From: Pseudomonas borbori
GTDB lineage: Bacteria; Pseudomonadota; Gammaproteobacteria; Pseudomonadales; Pseudomonadaceae
Assembly (NCBI RefSeq): GCF_900115555.1
Contig: NZ_FOWX01000006.1
Span: forward strand, 62,001-126,000
Length of the DNA: 64,000 nucleotides
Direction of reading: 5' to 3'
Below, piece by piece: positions 35,740 through 44,007 of the stretch (the stretch's first letter is position 1; every line of letters begins with the position of its first letter). The position numbers were made by a program, and so were the translations under genes. The notes beneath the pieces were generated by a model, which saw only the letters and a program-made list of their open reading frames with translations, did not search any database and was not told the DNA's origin.

Positions 35740-37337
35740 TACGCCTCCAGAATCCTTGCTACGTTCGCAGCAATGGTTTGCTCCAGTTGTCGCGCTTGAG
35801 CATTTAGCGAAACCAGTTCCTCGTTCAGGGTTTCCAGCTGCTCCCTGAATTCCTCATCACTCACCTCTTCGCCGGGTGCTACGCCGACGTAGCGGCTGGC
35901 ATTGAGCGACCAGCCTTGGGCCTCGATCTCTTGCAACGTGGCGGCCTTGCACAGGCCCTGCACGTCGGCGTAGACGGGCTGATCGCCGAAGATTTCTTTG
36001 AGTTTGACTGCGGCATCCGCACCGCCAAGGGTGAGGTCGAGTGCTTCGCCGCGATACAGGCGCACCAGATTGGCAATAAAGCCGATCTGGGCGGCCGTCC
36101 AGTCGCGGTGAGCACGGTCAATCTGGCGGTAGATATGGCGGGCGTCGATAAACAGTACGGTATCTGCCCGTGAAGTCTTGGCCTTGCCCTTGTCGAGGAA
36201 CCACAAGGTAACGGGTAGAGTGACGGTGTAGAACATATTGGTGCCGACGGCGACCATCACGTCCACGGCCCGCGCTTCAATCAGCTGCTGCCGCAGTTCT
36301 TGCTCGGAGGAGCGCGCGTCGGAGGCCGAGTTGGCCATAACGAAGCCGGCACGGCCTTGGGCGTTCAGCGACGAGTAGAAGAGCTGAATCCACAGGTAGT
36401 TGCCGTTGTCGGTGCGCGGCAGGCCGAAGGGAAAGCGGCGACCAGGGCCAACCATGTCGGTCAGGCGCTCTTTGTCTACGGCATTGACATTGAACGGCGG
36501 ATTGGCCAGCACGAAGTCGAACTGGCCGACGGCATTGTGCGGATCGTCGTAGTAACTGTTTATGTTACCGCCATGGCTTATCTGGCCTTCCAGCCCATGT
36601 ACTGCCAGGTTGAGGCGACACAGCCGGCCGGTCTCATCGGTTTTCTCGACGCCGCTGATGGAGAGTTCGGCGGCAGGATTTTTCTGGTGTTCAGCCACAA
36701 AGCGCGCCGACTGTACGAACATGCCACCCGACCCGCAGGCGGGGTCAAGAATCCGACCGTGGAAGGGCTCAATCACTTCGGTGAGCAGGCGCACGATGCT
36801 GCTTGGGGTATAGAACTCGCCACCGCCCTGGCCCTCGCTCATGGCGAAAGCACCGAGGAAGTATTCGTAAATGCGGCCAAAGGCGTCGTAGTCGAGGGTG
36901 GCCGGTATCTCGGAGACCTTCTTCAACAGCTCCTTGAGCAAGGTGCTGGTGAACAAGTTGTAGGTCTTGGGCAGCACGCCAGCAAGCTTGGGGTTGTGCT
37001 TCTCGATCTCGCGCATGGCAGCGTTGACTGCACCGCCGATGTCGGATGCCTCGGGAAGGGTTAGCAGGTGATCGAAGCGCGCTTCCTGACTTAGGTACAG
37101 CGTGCTTTCCGCATGGTAGGCCTCAGGTACATCTACCCGACTAGCTCTGCGCGCTGAAGCACCTTCCGCTTCAAGCTTGGTGCGCAGCAATGCAAAACGC
37201 ACCTCTGCAAAGCGCAGGAAGATCAAACCAAGGATAGGGCCGGAGTATTCCTGCGCCTTCAAACCCGAGTTGGCGCGGAACTGGTCAGCGGCATCCCATA
37301 GGCGTTTTTCAAGCGAGTTGGCACCCCAGCACGACAA
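35739..37337 (-). CDS. hsdM: Type I restriction-modification methyltransferase subunit M
   Basis: A 532-residue N6-adenine methyltransferase. The HsdM N-terminal domain ([21 protein letters not shown]) is followed by SAM-binding DPACGSGG (198-205) and catalytic NPPF (279-282), with a coiled C-terminus. It methylates the HsdS-specified adenine. A stop codon lies just upstream in frame and no ATG is near, so TTG at 37,337 is the probable start; this gives the usual N-terminal length. The first 26 codons or so overlap the end of the preceding short gene in another frame, suggesting the R-M cassette was joined to the recombinase operon at this point. Confidence 0.93.
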   Translation of the reverse strand: MSCWGANSLEKRLWDAADQFRANSGLKAQEYSGPILGLIFLRFAEVRFALLRTKLEAEGASARRASRVDVPEAYHAESTLYLSQEARFDHLLTLPEASDIGGAVNAAMREIEKHNPKLAGVLPKTYNLFTSTLLKELLKKVSEIPATLDYDAFGRIYEYFLGAFAMSEGQGGGEFYTPSSIVRLLTEVIEPFHGRILDPACGSGGMFVQSARFVAEHQKNPAAELSISGVEKTDETGRLCRLNLAVHGLEGQISHGGNINSYYDDPHNAVGQFDFVLANPPFNVNAVDKERLTDMVGPGRRFPFGLPRTDNGNYLWIQLFYSSLNAQGRAGFVMANSASDARSSEQELRQQLIEARAVDVMVAVGTNMFYTVTLPVTLWFLDKGKAKTSRADTVLFIDARHIYRQIDRAHRDWTAAQIGFIANLVRLYRGEALDLTLGGADAAVKLKEIFGDQPVYADVQGLCKAATLQEIEAQGWSLNASRYVGVAPGEEVSDEEFREQLETLNEELVSLNAQARQLEQTIAANVARILEA

Positions 37338-37549
37338 GCTTCGATCTTAGCGAGTATTGGTAAATGCGCTTTACGCGACTTCTTCAAGTAGCCACGGTCA
37401 AATCCAGCTTCCAGACTGACTATGCTGGCAGTAAGCTTCGACAGGTCTAAGCCCACATGCTCGGGCACAACAGGCTTTTCAACCAGGAGGCGCTGCAAGG
37501 CTTCCTCGCAAGCGCCCAGCCCCTTGCCTGCTCCGTCACCAGACTTCAT
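37259..37549 (-). CDS. Short fourth gene of the recombinase operon (96 aa)
   Basis: It starts at ATG 37,549, two bases after the stop of the third recombinase gene, and so belongs to the same operon. The first about 73 residues ([23 protein letters not shown], then [13 protein letters not shown]) look like a compact helical protein with a basic stretch. The remaining 23 residues run over the hsdM start in another frame and look unselected, so the native C-terminus may have been replaced. Small helical proteins often accompany multi-recombinase modules as directionality or accessory factors, as TnpC does in Tn554; that role is inferred. Confidence 0.6.
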   Translation of the reverse strand: MKSGDGAGKGLGACEEALQRLLVEKPVVPEHVGLDLSKLTASIVSLEAGFDRGYLKKSRKAHLPILAKIEACRAGVPTRLKNAYGMPLTSSAPTRV

Positions 37550-37551
37550 CG

Positions 37552-39596
37552 TTAAACCTCCACTGAGTCGATCAGGCGGGCTTTGAAGGCGACTAGGCGA
37601 TCAAGCTCGGCCTTGACGATCTGATATTCGCCCGAGTCTTCTGAGTAATTGGACAACTCGCACCGAGCGTCCTCAATGGCAGCAATCAGCTTCTTACGCT
37701 CGATAATGGCGCCATCGCAGCTCGTACATACTGTGTAGTCACCGAGCATAAAAGCGTCGCAGCGGCCCACCTTGGTACAGCCACCCAGCAGTGTCGGACG
37801 GTAGCTGATTGCACCGCTTTTAACCCGTTGTTCGGTGTCAGCGCGCACATCTTCAATCTGAATTTCACCCGCCTTGACCCGCTGTTTCTGTTTCTCCATG
37901 TACGAGCCGGTGCCGCCGAACAGCGGTTCCTCTCTAAACAGAAGATCGGCAATCAACTGGTTCGCCACCGACATGGGCATGGCCATCTGATATTCGAAGG
38001 CGAAGTGATTGCTTGGCAGGACAAAGTCTTTCTTCTTGTCGTCGTAGTAGCCAAAAACGGTGCGTAGGTTCTCGTAGTGATTCGAGTAATAGCGCGCCAT
38101 TTCAATCGTCATTTGCTTGAACTGCACCCGCACCGTCGGCAACGAAAGAAAACCGCTACTGCTGCCATAGAATGCCAGCGAGCGCCGAAACTGATGACTT
38201 TTCAGCGGCCAGGGCTGGCCGATTGCAAACGCTGGCTCATTATAAAAGTCCCGAGAAGGATCGCTCTGCGCCAGCTCCTGCAAGTCCTCTGACTGGATCG
38301 ACAGGCTGTACAAAGCAGTTTCTTGTGTTGCTCTAGCCGTAAAAATCGGAACGCCGACCTCGGCCATGTTCCGTGTATAACCAACGATGGAAGGCTTGAG
38401 AAACAGCGAGCAGCTGGCATCCAACTCGATTTTGTAGAGTTTGGCGAGGCCGCGACAAATCGCCTGGGCGACTTCGACCGCCCTGACGACCTCCACCGGC
38501 GCGAACCATGCGACTTCTTTTTTGTAACCGGTGAACTTTGTGGTGGTCGAAAGGACGTTTACTGACTGCGGCTTATCACGCTCAATGCCCTGATCATCGA
38601 CAACTGCATGTCTGACGACTTGATCGGACAAACAGTGATACGACATTCGCATCACCTCCTGATCGCGCATGCCGGTATAAAGGTGGATCACCGTTTTCAC
38701 CACATGCTGCATCTGGATCAAGACCCGTTGCAGGTTCCTCTTATGAGAACACTCAAACTCACCGGCAAACACTGAAGACCGTGATCCTTGATCGCTTGCG
38801 CCATATCGGGTCGCCTGTGTGCCTTGCCACCGAGACCCCGATTTCTCTGACAGCTATGAACAATGCCGTAATGCTCATCGTCAAAGCAGGCGATAAAAGA
38901 CTCGAAACGTCCAACACCTGCATAAAGCTGATCGAGCAGATCGCCAGTAAGGTTGATGACATTCAAATAGATTCGCGTCGGAATAACCGAATGCTGCTTG
39001 CTCTCGGGAGTTTTCAGATCAAAGTTGGCGGGATTGAGCGAGGCATACCCCAGCCGTTCTTCGCCCACCCGAGCCAAGCCATGCAAAATTCCAGCAAGAA
39101 ACTTTTTACCGAAGCTAATTTGGCCAATAAAAGCCGCCAGACAAACTGGAACAGTAAAGAGCTGCTGTAAGGACAGCACGCCAACCATGGGCTTTTTTTT
39201 CTGCTCATAGCAGAACTGCATGGCTAGGCGCAGCACTCCCCAATACTGGATAAATGTGCTTGCGCTCAGCCCACCTATTCGCCCACCACCGGCAAAATAG
39301 ATCAGGCAATACAGCAGATGCTTGGCTTCATCGATCAGCGCCTGCTGCTCTTGACCACTTTCGTCGAGCACCCTATCAAAAAATATTCTGCTGAGTTTTT
39401 TTGCACTCAGCCGGTATGGGTTAAAGTCCCACACAGACTCACCATATACCGCCGTGGCGTTGCCCTTCTCATCACGACAAAGAGCGAAATCGGGCGTGGG
39501 CTTCCCGTAGAGTTGCGGCGTCTTATCTGGCTCACTGGCAGGCGGAAACTGTCCGCTGGAAAATAGACTGCCGATGGACTGGACAACAGCGTTCAA
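37552..39596 (-). pseudogene. Third tyrosine-recombinase-family gene, interrupted by a frameshift
   Basis: Two adjoining frames (39,596 down to 38,718 and about 38,772 down to 37,552) read as one protein of about 680 residues if a single base is missing near 38,765-38,772 (DHGLQ then VFAGEF). The C-terminal half carries recombinase boxes: TGMRDQEV (catalytic Arg), HQFRRSLAF (His-x-x-Arg) and a Tyr in MARYYSNHYEN, followed by a Cys cluster (CTKVGRC, CTSC) that may bind zinc. The start overlaps the preceding gene by four bases. The shift may be a real mutation or a base-call error; no homopolymer explains it. Confidence 0.7.
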
Positions 39597-41527
39597 AATA
39601 CCACCCCCATTTTTTCATAACGGCTCAAGCGGCTTTCCCAGAAAGGCGTGATTTCACCGTATTCAAACACCCTGACCTTGATCGTTTCGACCAACTGTTT
39701 CACCGCATCCGAACGCTCGCCAAGCGCCTCTAGGATGAACTCGATTCGGATCGACAATTCTTTGTACAGCGCTTCAGCATGGGCCGTATCGGGCGCTGCA
39801 TTACGCACCGCATTGATCACATACTGCAAACTCGCCAGCTTGAGCAGGTCTTCTTCATCGCTGTGACAGATATAGTGTTCGCAGCACAAGCAGCCATATT
39901 GGCTGCGGCAGTTCGGCTCAATTGCAACGGCCCCCAAATCACGCACAGGGATCGGCTGATTGAACCCGTCACAGTGGCCCGCAGCCGTTGCGATCTCGCC
40001 TTCTGCGGGCCGCTGGCTGCGCTCACGCACAACTTGGGCGGCATGATGCATGGCCTGCCAGAACTGTCCGAACTCGGCTTCCTGCTGCTCAGGCGTAGCC
40101 TCTGAATAAGTCGAAAGATTCACCTCAAGGCTGTGATTCAAGGTTGCAGCTACCGTGGACGGCGACACGCCAGCGGTGTGCATCCCAAGGCTTTTGTGCT
40201 TGCGCATCATGCGCGGCGAAAGTCTTGGCACCTTTGGGTCGAGGAAGTTTCCGCTGATGGATTTAAAGAATTTATTCAGCAGTTCAGATGTTTTAAATTC
40301 AGAAAATTCGTTATTGGTGCTTACCTGTTCGTTAATCGCGGGCATCGTAAAGAACAACCGCTCATGCTCCACGCCATTCAGAATCCACTCACGGAGCTTC
40401 AGGTAGTCCTTGAGCAGCGGCAAACCCGTGTCCCGCCCTATGTTGTAGAGGGTTGCTTTTCCGCCCGCCCGGAACTTCACAGCCGACAACTCTTTCTTGA
40501 TTGGAGACTTCTCAACGTCGAGCGCGTCTGCATAGCTAAATTGGTCAAACTCGGTCGGCGTGGCACCTGTGATCATCAGGAAAAGGCTGGCATAGGCTTT
40601 CGCGGCAAGACCCGCCACTTTAAGCCGGTGCCAGTAGTGCTCCTCTTCGTTGGCCGCATCCAAACTAGCCTGTGAACGTGCTAATTCCCTCACTAGAGTC
40701 GTTTTATGCCGAATCCGTCTCCCCAACTTGTCAGCAGCTGCCCGGTATTCTTCGACCGTCGCAATCCGTCGCTCGCCGGCATTATATGAAAGTGGAGACT
40801 CCTTGAATGGGCCAACCCAACCGTGGTTTGATGGAAACCCAACCACCTCATAATCCCTGATAGTCACAACGAAGGGATAGGGCTGGTTGTTCAGGACAAA
40901 AGCGCTGCATTGCTGGGCAATGGTCAAACAAACGTCCCGGTACACCTCAACATGGGCAGCGCTGGCTGCCTCAGAGCCTTTCTCCGCAATGATCAGGACC
41001 GCGCCCGCTAAAATATGGTGACTGTCTTCTGGGTAAAGCAGTTCAATAACCTGGCAAACTTGAAACTGACTATTTTTCGCACTGACGGGCTTCAACTTCT
41101 GATTGGCTATTTGATGATTTAGGTGCGCGGTATAGTCTCGATAGGCTTGCTGGGCTTGCGCTGCACTGGCAAACACTTCCCTGTAGCCGTGCGTGTTCAG
41201 CCAGTCGATAAAGGATTCGATATGATTCCATCGCCCTAGGACAGTCGCATCACGCTGACCGACAAAGGACTCCAGCAGCCTCACAATCAGTTCACGGCGT
41301 TTTTCAACAAAAGACTCAATCACTACCGGCGTGCCGCGATCATCACTGTTGCTTTCATTCTTGCCACGAATGACATACGCCAAACTGCCAATATCCAACG
41401 ACTTCTTCCTCACCTTCGGAGACACTTGCAGACGCAAGCGCTCAGGCTCGGCAAATTCATGAGTGACTTCACTCAGCGTAATGACCTGCGTATTGGCACG
41501 ATGCTCGAATGGCTGACGACTACTCAT
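39593..41527 (-). CDS. Second recombinase-family protein, degenerate active site, C-terminal Cys cluster
   Basis: A 644-residue protein with an N-terminal SAM-like core-binding region (WNHIESFIDWLNTHGYREV). A catalytic-type domain follows with TGATPTEF in place of the TG-x-R box, RMMRKHKS in place of His-x-x-Arg, then LNHS and a candidate nucleophile Tyr (NLSTYSEA). The first Arg and first His are therefore missing, so it may be a structural or regulatory partner. About 100 residues from the end is a zinc-type cluster, CRSQYGCLCCEHYIC. It overlaps the upstream recombinase gene by eight bases and the downstream one by four, indicating coupled translation of the trio. Confidence 0.75.
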   Translation of the reverse strand: MSSRQPFEHRANTQVITLSEVTHEFAEPERLRLQVSPKVRKKSLDIGSLAYVIRGKNESNSDDRGTPVVIESFVEKRRELIVRLLESFVGQRDATVLGRWNHIESFIDWLNTHGYREVFASAAQAQQAYRDYTAHLNHQIANQKLKPVSAKNSQFQVCQVIELLYPEDSHHILAGAVLIIAEKGSEAASAAHVEVYRDVCLTIAQQCSAFVLNNQPYPFVVTIRDYEVVGFPSNHGWVGPFKESPLSYNAGERRIATVEEYRAAADKLGRRIRHKTTLVRELARSQASLDAANEEEHYWHRLKVAGLAAKAYASLFLMITGATPTEFDQFSYADALDVEKSPIKKELSAVKFRAGGKATLYNIGRDTGLPLLKDYLKLREWILNGVEHERLFFTMPAINEQVSTNNEFSEFKTSELLNKFFKSISGNFLDPKVPRLSPRMMRKHKSLGMHTAGVSPSTVAATLNHSLEVNLSTYSEATPEQQEAEFGQFWQAMHHAAQVVRERSQRPAEGEIATAAGHCDGFNQPIPVRDLGAVAIEPNCRSQYGCLCCEHYICHSDEEDLLKLASLQYVINAVRNAAPDTAHAEALYKELSIRIEFILEALGERSDAVKQLVETIKVRVFEYGEITPFWESRLSRYEKMGVVF

Positions 41528-42992
41528 CGTGCGACTCCACCGTCAGCACTGCGTAGCTGCCGTTAAACAACTTGCTCTCCCAGATCTCCTGAGCAATGAC
41601 CTTTTCTTGAATCATCTTGAACAATTTCAAATAGTTTTCTGTCGTTTCCCTAGACTCGTGGTGCATGCGCTCCTGAATAAAATCAATGTCTTCTCCCGGC
41701 TTAAACAATCCTTCCTGAACCAATGGCTGCAAGCGCTGGTAGAGCTGATAGCCAAAGGTCGCTCGCAGCCAGTGATATGAAAAGCCTTTCGGGAATGGGC
41801 TAGACGCTTTTTGGATCAACTTGCGCTTAATCGTTTCCGTTACCTGACCTGTCTGCGGCGACTTCACAGTCGTATAGCGCGGATCGCTTTTGGCCATGTA
41901 GTAGCAGTTGCCTTGATCGGAGAGAAACAAGTACATATCGTCCTCGGCTACGGATACGCCGGGATGACTGGCCTCTAACTGAGCGCGGAACTTCTCCCGT
42001 AGCGCCTTCATCATCGGGCTTTTGGCAAGCGTGACCAGCTCTTCGGCAAGTTGCTTCGGAAAATACAGGACTTGCGGCTTATCGTTTTTCGTATCAATGC
42101 CTGTGCCGGGGCCGGCGTGCAATTTATAGGCACCCTCAGGCTGCAGCTTGTCCTCTGTAAAGCCCTTCAAATGCCTCAAGCGTATGGTCAAAACGCTTTG
42201 CTTGCGGGCGCCCGTCATTAGTGCGGTCATCAGGATCAATCGCTCAACCACAGACCATTCTTTTTCTTTGCGAATGGCGGCAAGAAACGCACCCAACTCA
42301 CGATTGGAAAGCGGCCTAAGATCCTCGCCGTCTTCCCGCACGAACCCCAGTGCCACTGAACTAGCCGGCGCCGTGCGGCGCGTTTGACTGCGCTTTGCTG
42401 CTTCTATGACCTTGCAGCCTTTAGACCCCTTCACGATGAACCGTACGTGTTTGATCGTATCGACACGCTTGATGTCGAGATCATGCCAATGCTCGGTAAC
42501 GTACTTGTAAAAGTTGTAGACAACAGAAGTGTATTGATTGATCACCAGATTACTGCGAGTGCTTTCGGAAATCAGGTGGTAGAAATACTTGTAGGTCGGA
42601 CGAAGCGCAGGCCGGGCACCTGAGAAATCAAGCCAATCGAGGTTGTTATCTTCACAGAAAAACAGGTAATCAAGGAGTTTGCTGGCACGCCGCCGAACAT
42701 CGTCAGTGCGCCGATTGATCGGAGCCTTGTGATTCATGAGGCTCAGCAAATAATCGTTCACTTCATGCCAAGGATCTCCGCTCGAATGAAACAAGAACGG
42801 AAAGTTGAATAAGTCCCGGTCATTCTCGGAGCCCAATTCATCCCTCCTATAAAGCATGTAACTCTCCGCCCCTCCAAGCGCCGACACAATCGAGCCGCAG
42901 GGCGCTTCACTGACGTACAGACTGGCAAAGGCATCAAGCAAATTCGTGATTAAAGTTAAGCGATCTTCGTGACGCGGATTGATATAGGACAT
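41520..42992 (-). CDS. Tyrosine recombinase with complete catalytic set (first gene of the trio)
   Basis: A 490-residue site-specific recombinase. The catalytic residues are all in place: Arg263 (MTGARKQSV), His407-x-x-Arg410 (YHWLRATF), His in RMHHES (444/445) and Tyr454 (TTENYLKL). The N-terminal 200 residues form a long DNA-binding region. It is the best candidate for the enzyme that moves the island. It is the promoter-proximal gene of a tightly overlapping operon of three recombinase-like genes plus a short fourth one. This layout recalls Tn554 tnpA/B/C, RIT trios and gamma-mobile-trio islands; the exact family needs comparison. Confidence 0.88.
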   Translation of the reverse strand: MSYINPRHEDRLTLITNLLDAFASLYVSEAPCGSIVSALGGAESYMLYRRDELGSENDRDLFNFPFLFHSSGDPWHEVNDYLLSLMNHKAPINRRTDDVRRRASKLLDYLFFCEDNNLDWLDFSGARPALRPTYKYFYHLISESTRSNLVINQYTSVVYNFYKYVTEHWHDLDIKRVDTIKHVRFIVKGSKGCKVIEAAKRSQTRRTAPASSVALGFVREDGEDLRPLSNRELGAFLAAIRKEKEWSVVERLILMTALMTGARKQSVLTIRLRHLKGFTEDKLQPEGAYKLHAGPGTGIDTKNDKPQVLYFPKQLAEELVTLAKSPMMKALREKFRAQLEASHPGVSVAEDDMYLFLSDQGNCYYMAKSDPRYTTVKSPQTGQVTETIKRKLIQKASSPFPKGFSYHWLRATFGYQLYQRLQPLVQEGLFKPGEDIDFIQERMHHESRETTENYLKLFKMIQEKVIAQEIWESKLFNGSYAVLTVESHDE

Positions 42993-43609
42993 TCGACCCC
43001 AATTAAATAGTCAATCAGAATTTTATTAGCCAGCTTACGATCACTATTTTTCAATATTTCCTTTGGTAACGGATTCAACCTCGGTCCAACCTTATGGCGA
43101 GATTGGTAAAGTCAGCAGGAACAAGAAAATCTAGCAACGCACAATAAAACTGTTCTGCGCCCTGCGGCGAACTGCTCCATTACATAACGAGTGCAGAGTT
43201 TGGAGCATACCTATGACCAAGAAGTTCTTCCGCTAACTTTTGCGACAACGCAAAAGACTTGTGACAACTACAGTTTTCGTGAAACTTGGAAACTGGCAAA
43301 AGCGCTAAACTTCACCAGGATCACTCATAGCTAAGCGAGCGTCAATTGCATCGTAGATCGAACCGAAAGTAGACACTATCTTCAAGGGCCTAATATTACA
43401 CTGCGGCGGTGTAGATCATGACCCGAACTCTTAGAAAACTCATACCAACAGTGGTCGAATATCTGTCAACATGAATAAATGCATCGTTAATAAGCATAAA
43501 TTCCAGAAAATCACCGTCGCATACGCATAAAATTACACTTTTTAGTGTAATCAGACCTCCGACAAACGGTTGCTATTTTTCGATCTGACGTGTGCAGGGC
43601 GAAGATAAG
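42993..43609. other. AT-rich gene-free region upstream of the recombinase operon
   Basis: No coding sequence is convincing here. The left part must contain the promoter of the recombinase operon. A perfect 8-bp-arm hairpin, ATTACACT-TTTT-AGTGTAAT, lies at 43,532-43,551 and could be an operator or terminator. Composition is the most AT-rich of the window. Confidence 0.5.
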
Positions 43610-43729
43610 ATGAGTCTTAATGTGGTGAAAATAAAGGGTGGCCAGCCCTCCGCCGGAATGGCCATTGATATCAGTAAGCTACGGCCTAAGTCGTACCGAA
43701 AGCCCGCCATAAACCCCATCTTCAAATGA
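43610..43729 (+). CDS. Small ORF beside the IS66 remnant (39 aa)
   Basis: A 39-codon frame (MSLNVVKIKGGQPSAGMAID...) ends 56 bases before the IS66 tnpB remnant and on the same strand. It could be a scrap of the first IS66 gene (tnpA), which normally precedes tnpB closely, but the match is not recognised with certainty. It is basic and lacks a domain. Confidence 0.3.
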   Translation: MSLNVVKIKGGQPSAGMAIDISKLRPKSYRKPAINPIFK

Positions 43730-43785
43730 TCCGAGGGCCAGCCCAGCTAAAGCTGTGCTCCAATTTCTTTCTGGAGCCAGCCTCC

Positions 43786-44007
43786 ATGATGCGTCCCGAC
43801 GCCAAAGTCGAAAAAGTCTATATTTACCCCAAGCCGGTAGATTTCCGGAAAACCATCGACGGTCTGGCCGCTCCGATCGAGCTGAATATCAAGGTGGCTG
43901 TGTTCGATTCGGAGCTGTTAGTCCTCCTCAACAAGTCGCGTATCCGCCGCAAGCTCTGCGTCAGACCTGTGCCCCCCCCCACTGGTGGATCTATGAGCGA
44001 GGCTTGA
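43786..44007 (+). pseudogene. Truncated IS66-family tnpB remnant
   Basis: The frame from ATG 43,786 reads MMRPDAKVEKVYIYPKPVDF followed by RKTIDGLAA and KVAVFDSELLVLLNKSR. This is the start of IS66 TnpB (the Orf2 accessory protein, normally about 115 residues). Homology stops near 43,945, and the last about 20 residues run across a C-rich stretch (nine C at 43,972-43,980) into the 3' end of the hrpB copy. No TnpC transposase gene or second IS end is present, so this is a dead fragment, useful as a sign of past rearrangement. Confidence 0.85.
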
